Below, piece by piece: positions 43,278-53,692 of a stretch of 64,000 bases of DNA. Numbering within the stretch: the first letter of the stretch is position 1; every line of letters starts with the position of its first letter. The position numbers were made by a program, and so were the translations under genes. The stretch covers positions 465,665 through 529,664 of the forward strand of contig NZ_LOPW02000010.1 of NCBI RefSeq assembly GCF_001469875.2. The letters run 5' to 3'. This DNA comes from Haloferax marisrubri (GTDB taxonomy: Archaea > Halobacteriota > Halobacteria > Halobacteriales > Haloferacaceae). The notes under the pieces were generated by a model. That model made no database searches, had not been told where the DNA came from, and saw nothing but the letters and a program-made list of their open reading frames with translations.

Positions 43278-43393
43278 GCCACTTGGTAGCAAGAGAGCGA
43301 CGTAAAGCGTTGTCCCGCTAGCTATCAGATGTGATATCGGTGCGCGAAAACGTGACCCGTCTCACTCGCGGCGTTACGAGTTCCGAGAATCGG

Positions 43394-43570
43394 CTACAGT
43401 TCGCTCACTGTGACGCCGAATGCGAGGGCGGCGGCCCCGGTCGCGCCGCCACCCGCGGCCAGCGGCGTGGGGAGAGCGGAAACGACGCCCACGACGGCCC
43501 CGACGAGGAGACAGACGGCCATCCCGAGGAGCGTGGCGTCGAATCTCGTGATGAGGGGTCCGGGTGACAC
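43394..43570 (-). CDS. 58-residue single- or two-helix membrane protein
   Basis: A GTG at 43570 opens 58 codons to TAG at 43394-43396. The product starts MSPGPLITRFDATLLGMAVC and continues LLVGAVVGVVSALPTPLAAG, then GGATGAAALAFGVTVSEL. That is one long hydrophobic helix and a second weak one, typical of small haloarchaeal membrane proteins. The codons match the local usage. It lies between the transducer and the TPR gene, both on the same strand, and has a TATA-like CTAATGAG in the 30 nt upstream region. No family is recognised. Confidence 0.65.
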   Translation of the reverse strand: MSPGPLITRFDATLLGMAVCLLVGAVVGVVSALPTPLAAGGGATGAAALAFGVTVSEL

Positions 43571-43622
43571 GGTCTAATTACATCTCATTAGCCGAACTGT
43601 CAAAATGTTTGTGGGACCGGTC

Positions 43623-44417
43623 CTACTCGCCTCGCTCTCTCACGTCCGGGTCAGTCGCGTCGGCGGGGTCCGATTCCGCGGCGTCGGCTCCGGAGTCGCG
43701 GACGCGGTGCGGCGTCGAGTTCACCGACGCTTCGGTCTCGGTCTCGGTCTCGGTCTCGACGGCGTCTTCGAGGAACGCGAGGGACCGCTCGCGCTCGCCC
43801 CGCACCGAGGCGTCGCGCATCCCGAGAGTGATGGCGGTGTCGAAACAGCGAACGGCCTCCTCGTGGAGGCCGCGTTCGGCGAGGAAGAAGCCGCGGTTGT
43901 ACCACGCCTGCGGGAGTCGCGGGTCGAGTTCGACGGCTCGCTCGGCGCGCTCGAGGGGTCCCGACGAGTCGCCGAGTTCCCACAGCGCGTACGCGAGATT
44001 GGTCTCCGCGGCCGCGGCGTGTTCGCCGTCGTCGTCGATGCGGAGCGCCTCGCGGTACGCGCCGATTGCCTCGTCGTACTCGCCGAGTTGGGCGTGGGCG
44101 ACGCCCTTGTTCACCCACGCCTCGCACGCCGTCGGGGAGTCCGCGTCGGCGTAGGCGACCGCGCGACTGAAACTGTCGACGGCCTGCTCGTGCTCCTCGA
44201 TGGCGACGTAGGCAAGTCCGACTTCGACGAGCGCCGCCGCGTCGACAGCCTCGGGGTCGATTCCCGCCTCGTCCACGAGTTCGGCGAGGGCGTGGTCGTC
44301 CGCCGGGTCGACGAGTCGTCCGTTCACCAGGTACGTCGGGGGTCCGAGGTCGAACCCGTCGTACGGGTCGCCGAATCCCTGTCCGTCCGAGTAGCGGTGT
44401 CTGCGCGTCGAAGCCAT
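43623..44417 (-). CDS. TPR repeat protein
   Basis: 264 residues with four or so tetratricopeptide repeats (about 60-200). Clear ones are ALVEVGLAYVAIEEHEQAVD, EAWVNKGVAHAQLGEYDEAI, ETNLAYALWELGDSSGPLE and AWYNRGFFLAERGLHEEAVR. TPRs mediate protein contacts. The C-terminal 50 residues are acidic and low-complexity, including ETETETETE. No membrane segment. It may serve as a scaffold; the neighbouring transducer suggests a link to signalling, but no evidence shows this. Confidence 0.88.
   Translation of the reverse strand: MASTRRHRYSDGQGFGDPYDGFDLGPPTYLVNGRLVDPADDHALAELVDEAGIDPEAVDAAALVEVGLAYVAIEEHEQAVDSFSRAVAYADADSPTACEAWVNKGVAHAQLGEYDEAIGAYREALRIDDDGEHAAAAETNLAYALWELGDSSGPLERAERAVELDPRLPQAWYNRGFFLAERGLHEEAVRCFDTAITLGMRDASVRGERERSLAFLEDAVETETETETEASVNSTPHRVRDSGADAAESDPADATDPDVRERGE
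43734..43757. repeat. Hexanucleotide tandem repeat (GGTCTC x4)
   Basis: Four exact copies of GGTCTC on the plus strand, coding Glu-Thr-Glu-Thr repeats in the TPR protein tail. Such repeats change length easily by slippage, in steps that keep the frame. Confidence 0.8.
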
Positions 44418-44527
44418 TCGTACCGATTGGCGGGGAACCGAGATAACGTGGTCGGCGGTCGCGGCGTCCGCCCCCCATCTGCTGTGTCGTCCCTGCCGCC
44501 GTCCCCACGCCGCCCGCCCGTCGATGG

Positions 44528-44544
44528 GTGCTATCTGGTAGCAC
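44528..44544. promoter_or_regulatory. 17-bp palindrome upstream of SnoaL-like gene (motif copy A)
   Basis: GTGCTATCTGGTAGCAC has perfect 6-bp arms (GTGCTA/TAGCAC) and a 5-bp spacer. It is 86 bp before the ATG at 44630. A 15/17 match lies at 56890-56906, so this may be a recognised operator. Confidence 0.45.
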
Positions 44545-44629
44545 TACACTATGTCTTCGCGGGTCGTACTTCCCGATGGCGTTGGTGCGAGGCCTGACTG
44601 GTCGCCGCGGCGACGCCGGATGGGTACGC

Positions 44630-45070
44630 ATGTCGACACGAACGGCCACAGAGGAGAACCGCACCCTGATTCGAACCGAGTTCGACCGGGCGTGGAACCG
44701 CGACGAACTGGACGCGCTCGACGAACTGTACGCCGACACCGTCCGCATCGCCACGACGCGAAGCGGGTCCGACGAGGCGCTCGTCACGCGCGAAGACATC
44801 AAGGAACTGCACGGCGAGTGGGACGGCGCATTCCCGGACGCGACGACCGAAATCAACGAGTTAGTCGCCGAGGGCGACGCCGTGATGGTCTGGTGGACCC
44901 TCCGCGGCACGCATCTCGGGACGTTCCGCGGCATCGAGCCGACGGGTTCGCAGGTCGAAGTCGACGGGTTCAGCTACCGCCGCATCGACGAAGGAACCAT
45001 CGTCGAAGTGAAAGACGCCGCGAGCATGGCGACGCTGTTCTCGCAACTCGGCGTCGAGCTACCGGCGTAG
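44630..45070 (+). CDS. SnoaL-like / ester cyclase family protein
   Basis: 146 residues from the ATG at 44630. NTF2-like pattern: an N-terminal helix with EENRTLIRTEFDRAWNRDEL, DELYADTVRIATTRSG, then FPDATTEINELVAEGDAVMV and WWTLRGTHLGTFRGIEPTGS, ending in VDGFSYRRIDEGTIVEVKD. This is the SnoaL/ester cyclase fold that either catalyses or binds small hydrophobics. The function in haloarchaea is unknown. It is a single gene with a palindromic promoter element. Confidence 0.88.
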   Translation: MSTRTATEENRTLIRTEFDRAWNRDELDALDELYADTVRIATTRSGSDEALVTREDIKELHGEWDGAFPDATTEINELVAEGDAVMVWWTLRGTHLGTFRGIEPTGSQVEVDGFSYRRIDEGTIVEVKDAASMATLFSQLGVELPA

Positions 45071-45152
45071 CCAACGAGGGCATCACCGCTGGCTCGAGTT
45101 TTTATGCACGTTTCCAGAGCCGTTACTCCGCTCACTATCGTTCGCAGAAGCG

Positions 45153-45170
45153 AGTGCGGGGGACGAGATT
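45153..45170 (+). repeat. Duplicated tRNA-Leu 3' end, direct copy
   Basis: The 18-bp AGTGCGGGGGACGAGATT is identical to 45278-45295, the acceptor and T-arm end of the tRNA-Leu gene. TGAAC also follows both copies, with one extra G here. A direct repeat of a tRNA 3' end is the usual trace of site-specific integration. Confidence 0.7.
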
Positions 45171-45224
45171 GTGAACCGTGCCGAGACGGTCACCCTCGCT
45201 GTCGCTCGGGTGCTGCGACTCGTC

Positions 45225-45248
45225 GGGTTCAAATCTCTCTGCCGCACT
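45225..45248 (-). repeat. Degenerate tRNA-Leu 3' end, inverted copy
   Basis: The 24-bp segment GGGTTCAAATCTCTCTGCCG plus CACT is a near-match, in reverse orientation, of the tRNA-Leu 3' end (about 20 of 24 positions). Together with the copy at 45153 it makes an imperfect inverted repeat about 96 bp long, which could fold as a hairpin. Confidence 0.55.
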
Positions 45249-45279
45249 TGACACTCGTCACGTAGTTCCTCGGTACAAG

Positions 45280-45364
45280 TGCGGGGGACGAGATTTGAAC
45301 TCGCGAACCCCTACGGGAGCGGATCTTAAGTCCGCCGCTTTTGGCCTAGCTCAGCCACCCCCGC
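45280..45364 (-). tRNA. tRNA-Leu (anticodon TAA)
   Basis: 85 nt. The acceptor stem GCGGGGG pairs with CCCCCGC, followed by discriminator A. The D arm GGCTGAGCTAGGCC, the anticodon loop ACTTAAGAT with TAA, a long variable arm and a T arm GTTCAAATC are all present. The extra arm and the anticodon make it tRNA-Leu(UAA), which decodes UUA/UUG. CCA is not encoded. No intron is seen. Confidence 0.95.
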
Positions 45365-45405
45365 GCACTCTCTCGTTCTCCGAGGGGGTGAAAAGTGCTT
45401 TCGCT

Positions 45406-45750
45406 TTACCAGTCGACCGAGAGGGTCCCGTCGCCGTCGGGGTCGGGCGATAGCTCCTCGTCGGTTCGGCGGTCGATGACGTGGATGACGCCGCGGCCCT
45501 TCTTCGCCGGGCAGACCTCCGCCGCCTCGATGTTCTCGTCGAGTTCGTCCTCGCCGACGAAGTAGGACTTCGCGCGGGCGAGGCCGGTTTCGAGGTCCAT
45601 CTCCCAGTTGTCGGCGACCTCCGCGCATCGGCCGGCCCCGAAGCACTTGTTCGCCTCGAAGATTATCTTGTAGGGCTTTTCGTCGACCGGCGGGGCGTTC
45701 TCGTCGGTTCCGAAGTCGCTCGGCTTCGGACGCTCGGACTCCTCGCTCAT
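45406..45750 (-). CDS. Ferredoxin-like protein (single [3Fe-4S]-type site)
   Basis: 114 residues. Cysteines occur in [13 protein letters not shown] (about 36-48) and [12 protein letters not shown] (about 76-87), so only three are visible, in the C-X5-C...CP arrangement of [3Fe-4S]-type ferredoxins. The N-terminus is acidic and the C-terminus ends in [12 protein letters not shown]. It transfers electrons to an unknown partner. It reads away from the transducer-solute-binding gene and has no operon partner. Confidence 0.85.
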   Translation of the reverse strand: MSEESERPKPSDFGTDENAPPVDEKPYKIIFEANKCFGAGRCAEVADNWEMDLETGLARAKSYFVGEDELDENIEAAEVCPAKKGRGVIHVIDRRTDEELSPDPDGDGTLSVDW

Positions 45751-46042
45751 CGTCGGCCCTTACCACGCGGTGGTCTTTGCGCTGTCGGTCGCGCGGCGAC
45801 CGCGCGGGCCGAGACTCGCGGAACGCCTCGAACTTCTGGTACGTCCGTCGAAGCGCGCTCGTCGCGCTCCAGTCTCAAATTGCGACGAGCGGGCGTACCG
45901 TATTCCATCCGTGGTATCCCGACTCAACGGGTCGCTTCCGTCGAACGACTGCTCGACGAACTCACCACCAGTCACGAATCCGTTCTTCAGATTTGATACT
46001 CGGAGGCGTGGTCTTATCACCGACCAGAAATCTTCTGGACCA

Positions 46043-48610
46043 ATGGACGACGACAGCCACCTCCGGAGACGAGTGTCGTCGGTTCGCGCCTCCGTCCGGG
46101 CCGCGTTCGGGTCGCGCGCGGACGACGACGCCGAATCGGAAGGCGCAGACGCGCAGACACACGACGACGCGCGAAGCGACGGCGGGGGAACTCCCTCGGC
46201 CGCTGTCGAGACGAGGAACGGGGAGTCATCACCTGCCGCCGCCGTCGATACCGACACCGCGTCGTCGGCGTCGGACGCCGCCGCGCTCGACGACCTCGAC
46301 GACTTCTCCGCGGCTCTCGAACGCTGTATCGAGGGCGACCTGACGGTCCGGGTCGAAGTCCCCGACGACCCGGCGCTCGCGCGCCACGCCCGCCTCCTCA
46401 ACGAGCTGTTCGAGGAGCGGCAGACCGCGGTGCGGAACGTCGACGCCTTCGCCGACCAGGTCTCGGCATCGACCCGAATCGTGGCCGACGCCGCCGAGGA
46501 GAGCCGCGAGGAGAGCCGGTCGGTCGCGGGCTCCGTCGACGACATCGCGGCGGGCGCGCGCCGGCAGAGCGAGAGCGTCGAGGAGGTCGCAGACGAGATG
46601 CGGAACCTCTCGGCCACCATCGAGGAGGTCGCGGCCTCCGCCGACGAAATCAGGCACGCGACCGACGAGGCCGTCGACCGCGGCGACCGCGGCAAGCGCG
46701 CCGCCGAGACCGCCATCGACGAGTTGGCGGCCATCGGCGAGCGGACCGACGCGACGGTCGAACGCGTCGCGGAACTCGACGACCGCATCGACGACATCAC
46801 CGGCATCGCGACCAAAATCTCGGACATCGCGGAGCAGACGAACATCCTCGCGCTCAACGCCTCCATCGAGGCCGCCCGCGCCGGTGAGGCCGGTTCGGGC
46901 TTCGCCGTCGTCGCGGACGAGGTGAAGTCGCTCGCCGAGGAGACGCAGGCCGCGACCGCCGACATCGAATCGACAATCGAGACGATTCGCGCCCAGTCGG
47001 CCGCGACGGTCGATGACATCACCGACACGAGCGAGCGCCTCGACGAGGGGAGCGAGACGATTCAGGACGCGCTGTCGGCGCTCGACGGCGTCGTCTCCGA
47101 CCTCGAGGAGACGAACGGGAGCCTCCACGAGATCTCCGACGCCACGGACTCGCAGGCGGCGACCTCTCAAGAGGTCGTGAGCCAAGCGGACGGCGTCGGC
47201 GAGATAAGCGACGAGACCGCGGCGCTCGCGGCCGACGCCGCGGGGTCGGCGCGCCGACAGACCGTGTCGCTCTCCGAGGCGGTGACGAAGATAGACGCGC
47301 TTTCGGACCAGGCGGACCAACTTCAGGACTCCATCGACGACTACCGTCTCCACGCCGAGGCGACCGAGTCCGGACAGACCGTCGTCCAGTTCTGGCACGG
47401 CATGTCCGGCGACAAGGCGGCGGTGTTAGAATCGCTCGTCGACGAGTTCAACGCCGGCCACGACGGCGTCCGCGTCGACACCGCGTCGAAGGGGAGCTAC
47501 CGCGGCACGTTCGACGCGACCCTCGCCGCGGCCCGGTCGGGAACGCCGCCGACCATCGCGCAACTGTACGAGGTCGGCACCCAGCGCGCCCTCGACAGCG
47601 GGGCGTTCGCCCCCGTCGAATCGGTGCTCCCAGACGGGGCATCGGCGAGCGAACTCGTCCCCGAAATCGCCAACTACTACCGCCACGACGGCGCGCTCTG
47701 GTCGATGCCGTTCAACGCCTCGAACCCCGTGTTGTACTACAACGCCGACGCGTTCGAGCGGGCCGGACTCGACCCCGACGACCCGCCGGCGACGTTCGAC
47801 GAGGTCACCTCGGCCGCGGCGACGCTGAAGACGAGCGGCGCGGTCGACTACGGCGCGACGTGGGCGAACTACAGCTGGTTCGTCGAACAGTGGTTCGCGG
47901 CCGCCGGCGAGTGCCTCTTCGACGCCGATAACGGGCGGAGCGGTACCGCCCGAACCTCGAATCTCGACGGTCCGGTCGGGACCCGCGTGTTCGAGTGGTG
48001 GCGCGACCTCGAACGGAACGACCTGCTGTTCGACCCCGGCGTCGAGGCCCGGCGAGACGCGCGCGAGGCGTTCCTCGACGGCCGCGCCGCGATGCTCGTG
48101 GACTCCAGTTCGAGCGCCGCGTCGGTCGTCCGAGGGGCCGCAGAGCGCGGGTTCACCGCCGAAGTCGGCCGGTTCCCCGCGCCCGGGTCGTCGCGGGAGG
48201 GCGTTGTCGTCGGCGGCGCGTCGCTGTGGGTCGCAGACGGCGTCGAATCCCGGAAACGGGCCGCCGCGGGCGAATTTATCGCGTGGCTGACCCGGCCCGA
48301 ACAACAGCGCCGCTGGCACCGCCGGACGGGCTACTTCCCGGTTCACCGCCGGACGCGGGACCTCCTCCGCGACGACGGCTGGTTCGACGATCACCCCGGC
48401 TTCGCGGTCGCGTTCGACCAACTGGCCGAGACCGTCGACACCCCGGCCACCCGCGGCGCTCGCGTCGGTCCCTTCACGACCGTCAGGACCATCGTCTCCG
48501 AGGGACTGTCCGAACTGTTCGACGGCCGCGACCTCGACGCCGTGTTGACGACGATGGACGAACAGGTGTCGGCCCGGCTGTCGGAGTACGAGAACTCGGC
48601 GAACCGCTGA
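46043..48610 (+). CDS. Cytoplasmic transducer fused to a UgpB-like solute-binding domain
   Basis: 855 residues from the ATG at 46043. About 95 acidic low-complexity residues precede a methyl-accepting signalling domain (about 96-435) with the tip [21 protein letters not shown] (about 262-282) and HAMP-like flanks. From about 443 the protein is a family 1 solute-binding domain: [53 protein letters not shown] and [18 protein letters not shown] closely follow UgpB. There is no signal peptide and no membrane helix, so both parts should be cytoplasmic. It probably reports an intracellular glycerol phosphate-type ligand to the CheA array; the ligand is inferred from UgpB. Confidence 0.9.
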   Translation: MDDDSHLRRRVSSVRASVRAAFGSRADDDAESEGADAQTHDDARSDGGGTPSAAVETRNGESSPAAAVDTDTASSASDAAALDDLDDFSAALERCIEGDLTVRVEVPDDPALARHARLLNELFEERQTAVRNVDAFADQVSASTRIVADAAEESREESRSVAGSVDDIAAGARRQSESVEEVADEMRNLSATIEEVAASADEIRHATDEAVDRGDRGKRAAETAIDELAAIGERTDATVERVAELDDRIDDITGIATKISDIAEQTNILALNASIEAARAGEAGSGFAVVADEVKSLAEETQAATADIESTIETIRAQSAATVDDITDTSERLDEGSETIQDALSALDGVVSDLEETNGSLHEISDATDSQAATSQEVVSQADGVGEISDETAALAADAAGSARRQTVSLSEAVTKIDALSDQADQLQDSIDDYRLHAEATESGQTVVQFWHGMSGDKAAVLESLVDEFNAGHDGVRVDTASKGSYRGTFDATLAAARSGTPPTIAQLYEVGTQRALDSGAFAPVESVLPDGASASELVPEIANYYRHDGALWSMPFNASNPVLYYNADAFERAGLDPDDPPATFDEVTSAAATLKTSGAVDYGATWANYSWFVEQWFAAAGECLFDADNGRSGTARTSNLDGPVGTRVFEWWRDLERNDLLFDPGVEARRDAREAFLDGRAAMLVDSSSSAASVVRGAAERGFTAEVGRFPAPGSSREGVVVGGASLWVADGVESRKRAAAGEFIAWLTRPEQQRRWHRRTGYFPVHRRTRDLLRDDGWFDDHPGFAVAFDQLAETVDTPATRGARVGPFTTVRTIVSEGLSELFDGRDLDAVLTTMDEQVSARLSEYENSANR

Positions 48611-48738
48611 CCCGGTGGGAGCGGGTCTCTCCGAGTCGGACCGAGTCGAAACGGACCGGCCGACTGCGACGAGCCTCAGTGACCGCCCCTCAACGACCGC
48701 CCGGTGATGCTTTCGCCATCGAGCCCTAATTCCGAGCG

Positions 48739-50097
48739 ATGCGGCAGTTCCGTCGCTCGCGCTTCGGCGACCTGATTCGCGCCGCCGGCCCCAGCGGCCG
48801 CCGCCGATTCCTCGCCGACCTCTGGACCGCCCGCGGGTGGGAGACGACTGTTGAAGACCGCCTCGTCGTCGCCCGCCGAGGCGACCGAACCGAGCGACTC
48901 GCGGTCGGCTCCCGTCCTCGGTTTTCCCTGTCGCCGTCGGTTCCCGACGAGGCGACAGTCGTCGTCGCGCTCGGCGACCCCGCGCGAACTCGGCGTGCGG
49001 CCCCCGACGACGCCCGCGTCCTCTCGCTCGACGAACTCTTCGACCTCGTCCGGTACGGCCTCCCCGAGGGTCGCGGCGACGACCTCGTCGCCGACCACTT
49101 CGGCGTCCGCCTCGCCGACTTGCCGGCCGACGGCGGAGGCGGTGGTGCAGGAAGTGCGGGTCGCGCAGGCGGCGCGCGGACCGGGCCGCTCGCGTCCGTG
49201 CTTCCTCCCGCGCTCTCGTCGCTCCCGGTCGCGCCGCTTCTCTTCGCCGCGCTCCTCGTCGCGGCGGTCGTCGTGACCGCCGGTTCGGGCGGCGTGCCGA
49301 CGCTCGGTGAGGCGCTGGGCGGGCAACAGCCGTCGTCCCCGACGCCAACCGCGGCGACGACTCCCGCCCCGACGCCGACGCCCGAACCGCGGGTGGTCGC
49401 TCCCGGCGTGACTACCGCAGGCGTCGAGAACGCGACGCTCCTCGCGGCGGCCCACCGTCGGGCCGCGGCGAACCGGTCGTACCGCTGGACGCTCGGCTAC
49501 CGCGAGTCCATCGCCGGCGACGAGACGGGCCGCGAGGTCGAGGTCGTTTACGTCGAGGCCCCGCACGTCTACGTCTCCGAGGTACAGCGCGCCGGGCGAC
49601 TCAGGGCGTTCCCGCGCCCGACCGCCTCGGAGGACGCGTATGCCGACGGGACCACGCGCTACGCCCGCCGACCCGCGGAACCGGACGGCGTCGCCGCCCG
49701 CGTCCTCGACCCGGACGTGCGCGACGGACCGGGGCGACAGGCCTCGCGCGCCGCCCGCTATCTCGACTGGTACCTCTCGGCGGACGAGACGAGCGTGGCA
49801 CGCGTGACGACCCCGGCGAACGCGAGCGTCGAAAACGAGGTGGCGCTGTACCGAATCGAGGGCCGCGGCACCGACTTCCCGCGGTCGCGCGGCTATCGGG
49901 TCGAAGCGGTCGTCGAAGAAGACGGGTTCGTCCGCTCGATGCGCGTCACCTACGAGACCCGCGACGGCCTCGGCGTCGAGGTCTGGTTCGCGTACGACGC
50001 GGTCGGCGAGACGACGGTCACGCGACCGGCGTGGCTCGACCGCGCCGACGGTTCGAACGGCGGCCGGACCGTCGTTCCGGCGAATGCGACCGGGTAG
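48739..50097 (+). CDS. Membrane-anchored protein of unknown function
   Basis: 452 residues. The N-terminus (about 1-125) is cytoplasmic, with the pattern ARGWETTVEDRLVVARRGDRT that recalls restriction-endonuclease-like folds in other haloarchaeal proteins. A single membrane helix (about 163-182) follows, then a Pro/Thr-rich linker (about 195-215) and an exported domain (about 220-450; SYRWTLGYRESIAGDE, AYADGTTRYARR, VWFAYDAVGETT) with several Asn glycosylation sites. The last part looks like the lipoprotein-type DUF7537 folds; that is tentative. It is a single gene in a quiet region. Confidence 0.78.
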   Translation: MRQFRRSRFGDLIRAAGPSGRRRFLADLWTARGWETTVEDRLVVARRGDRTERLAVGSRPRFSLSPSVPDEATVVVALGDPARTRRAAPDDARVLSLDELFDLVRYGLPEGRGDDLVADHFGVRLADLPADGGGGGAGSAGRAGGARTGPLASVLPPALSSLPVAPLLFAALLVAAVVVTAGSGGVPTLGEALGGQQPSSPTPTAATTPAPTPTPEPRVVAPGVTTAGVENATLLAAAHRRAAANRSYRWTLGYRESIAGDETGREVEVVYVEAPHVYVSEVQRAGRLRAFPRPTASEDAYADGTTRYARRPAEPDGVAARVLDPDVRDGPGRQASRAARYLDWYLSADETSVARVTTPANASVENEVALYRIEGRGTDFPRSRGYRVEAVVEEDGFVRSMRVTYETRDGLGVEVWFAYDAVGETTVTRPAWLDRADGSNGGRTVVPANATG

Positions 50098-50145
50098 CGA
50101 CCGGGCGCGTGCCACCGACCGAGGCCGTCCCGATATTCGCGGCGT

Positions 50146-50664
<519 letters not shown>

Positions 50665-50871
50665 ACTCGACCCGTCGGGCGGGCGAGTGAAAACCGTGCC
50701 GCCTCCGGTTCGTCGCCGGTGACGCGGCTCTCCGGTTCTCCGTCGGTGACACGACCCCGTTCGGCCCGAGTCTTCCGGTCGGTTCCGCTGACTGTCACAC
50801 CGACAGACGTTTTTCTCCCCCGCGACCGAGTGGTGTGAGATGACATCACAATTCGACGGAGGGCGGTCGGA

Positions 50872-51849
<978 letters not shown>

Positions 51850-51907
51850 ATCGCTCGTAAACGACGCGACATTTCCGTTAGCCCCGTCCGCTCGGAACCT
51901 GCGCTGG

Positions 51908-51915
51908 ATTAATGT
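51908..51915 (+). promoter_or_regulatory. TATA box of DUF2892 gene
   Basis: ATTAATGT about 28 nt before the ATG at 51940. The spacing supports a leaderless start there rather than at the GTG at 51919. Confidence 0.5.
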
Positions 51916-51939
51916 ATTGTGGAGAACAAGCACTACTGT

Positions 51940-52179
51940 ATGGTACGAAACGTCGGCACGCTCGACCGGACTGTTCGCCTCGCGCTCGGCGCGCTTCTCG
52001 TCGTCGGCGGCGTCGGAAGCTACGCGGGGCTGTTCTCGCTCGGGTTCGGCCCGGTGCCCGCGGCGCTCGGAGCCGTGTTCGTCGCGGCCGTCGGCGTCAT
52101 CCTGCTCGTGACCGGGTTCCGCCGGACGTGTCCGCTGTACCTGCCGTTCGGCATCGACACCTCCGACGGCCGGAACTGA
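51940..52179 (+). CDS. DUF2892 / YgaP-like small membrane protein
   Basis: 79 residues from the ATG at 51940. [20 protein letters not shown] opens with the typical N-terminal motif N.G..DR..R...G of the DUF2892 family, followed by two membrane helices (about 12-30, 38-60) and a CPLY motif ([14 protein letters not shown]). Such proteins appear near rhodanese and sulfur transferases, and their role is not defined. A GTG at 51919 would add seven residues. No neighbour points to sulfur metabolism here. Confidence 0.85.
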   Translation: MVRNVGTLDRTVRLALGALLVVGGVGSYAGLFSLGFGPVPAALGAVFVAAVGVILLVTGFRRTCPLYLPFGIDTSDGRN

Positions 52180-52249
52180 CGCCCAGTATCGCCCCGTCTG
52201 CCCTTCTCGCTCCCCTAACTACAAGACACCCCACCGCGATGCGTCGGAT

Positions 52250-53275
52250 ATGCACACCGCGGAGACCGTGACGCTCACTCGCCTCCCCTCCGGCGTCCCG
52301 GTACAGACGACGGTTCACACGTACGAACCAGCCGACGGGACCGACGGCCCGACGCTCTACGTGCAGGCCGCCCAGCACGGGCGCGAAATCAACGGCACCG
52401 AAGTGCTCCGACGACTGCACAGTCGCCTCGAACGCGCAGAGCTCTCGGGGCGCGTCGTCGCCGTCCCCGTGGCCGACCCGCTGACGTTCGACCGCGTCTC
52501 CTACGTCACGCCCGAGGTGCTCGACTCCGTCAACTCCAACATGAACCGCGTCTGGCCGGGCGACGCCGACGGGTCGCTCCACCAGCGCATGGCCGCGAAG
52601 CTCTGGGAGTACATCAGCGACGCCGACGCCATCATCGACCTCCACACCGGGAGCCCGGACATGCTCACCCACACCGTCTACCTCCGGGGCGACGAGGCCT
52701 CCCGCGACCTCGCGCGGGCGTTCGGCGTCGATATCCTCCTCGCAGAGGCCGCCGGCGACGAGGCCGACGACGAGTGGACCGAACGGAGCTTCGACGGCAA
52801 ACTCCGCGTGGCGGCCACGAACGCGGGCATTCCCTCCATCACCCCGGAACTCGCCCACAACAAACAGCTCGTCGAGCCGGCCATCGTCGCCGGCGTCGAG
52901 GGCGTGCTCAACGTCTGCCGCGACATGGGCATCCTCTCGGGCGCGGTCGAGTCGTGGGACGGCCGCACCTATCGCAACCACCTCGGCCGCGTGCAGGCCG
53001 CCGCCTCGGGCCTGTTCGTCGCCCGCGAGGACGTCGAACTCGGCCGCGAGGTCCGCCCCGGCGACCACCTCGGCTGGGTGTACGACCCGACCACCTACGA
53101 GGTACTGCAGGAGGTCGAAGCCGAGCGCGCGGGTCTCGTCTACTCTATCGCCCGCGAGGCGACCGTCACGGGCGGCGAGACGCTCGTCGGCATCGCGCTC
53201 CCGCTGGACGACGGCGAGGACGACACCGAAGGGGACGACCCCTTCGACGAGGCCGACGGCGACCTCGACATATAG
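52250..53275 (+). CDS. Succinylglutamate desuccinylase / aspartoacylase family protein
   Basis: 341 residues. Zinc-site HGREINGTEV (His and Glu near 45-52), the later DLHTGSPDM (His) and HTVYLRGDE pattern identify a metallocarboxypeptidase-like AstE/AspA family amidohydrolase. NSNMNRVWPGDADGS is also family-typical. The enzyme hydrolyses an acyl amino acid. The C-terminal 100 residues form a beta domain with LFVAREDVELGREVRPGDHLGWV (in parts: GLFVAREDVELGREVRP). It is 70 bp after the DUF2892 gene. Confidence 0.9.
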   Translation: MHTAETVTLTRLPSGVPVQTTVHTYEPADGTDGPTLYVQAAQHGREINGTEVLRRLHSRLERAELSGRVVAVPVADPLTFDRVSYVTPEVLDSVNSNMNRVWPGDADGSLHQRMAAKLWEYISDADAIIDLHTGSPDMLTHTVYLRGDEASRDLARAFGVDILLAEAAGDEADDEWTERSFDGKLRVAATNAGIPSITPELAHNKQLVEPAIVAGVEGVLNVCRDMGILSGAVESWDGRTYRNHLGRVQAAASGLFVAREDVELGREVRPGDHLGWVYDPTTYEVLQEVEAERAGLVYSIAREATVTGGETLVGIALPLDDGEDDTEGDDPFDEADGDLDI

Positions 53276-53313
53276 GGCAGAAAACACTTATTCGAGCCGG
53301 CGGTCGGGCGTGT

Positions 53314-53670
53314 ATGGACCGCCGCGCCGCGTTCTCGCTTCTCTTGGTTCTCCTCGTTGTCGCGGCGGGCACCGTCTTCGTCCTCGACAGGGAGGCCCAA
53401 CGGCGGGCGATAGCGGCGGAAGAAACGCGTCTCCAGACCGAACTGGCGGCCAGCGAGTGCGTCACGACGTACGGCACGTCGGCGACCGTCAGCGACGAGT
53501 CGGCGTCGGTCGTCGGCCGAAGCCTCGACGGCTGGACGGTCCGCGTCTCGCATCCGTACTGGTACAGCACGAACCGGTCACACACCGACGCGTCGTCGGA
53601 ATCGGTCTACGTCGTGGGCGTGGAGTCGGTTCGGTACGTCGGCGGTGAGTCGGTAGGGCCGACGTGTTGA
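53314..53670 (+). CDS. Small exported or membrane-anchored hypothetical protein
   Basis: 118 residues from the ATG at 53314. MDRRAAFSLLLVLLVVAAGT is a hydrophobic signal or anchor (about 6-23). The outside part has one Tyr/Ser-rich beta-like domain (SHPYWYSTNRSHTDASSESV) and two cysteines (SECVTTYG and the last residue). No family is recognised. It is 38 bp after the aspartoacylase-like gene, so cotranscription is possible. Confidence 0.75.
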   Translation: MDRRAAFSLLLVLLVVAAGTVFVLDREAQRRAIAAEETRLQTELAASECVTTYGTSATVSDESASVVGRSLDGWTVRVSHPYWYSTNRSHTDASSESVYVVGVESVRYVGGESVGPTC

Positions 53671-53692
53671 AGCGAGAGCGTTCGAGTCGGTT

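Noticed and set aside
45153..45251. Possible second tRNA in the repeat region
   Set aside because: The T-arm stem does not pair properly and no D or anticodon arm can be formed; it is a degraded copy of the tRNA-Leu end.
45770..46042. In-frame extension upstream of the transducer ATG
   Set aside because: The first 91 codons are Arg/Ser-rich, unlike the acidic protein, and the ATG at 46043 starts a typical acidic N-terminus. The region probably holds the promoter.
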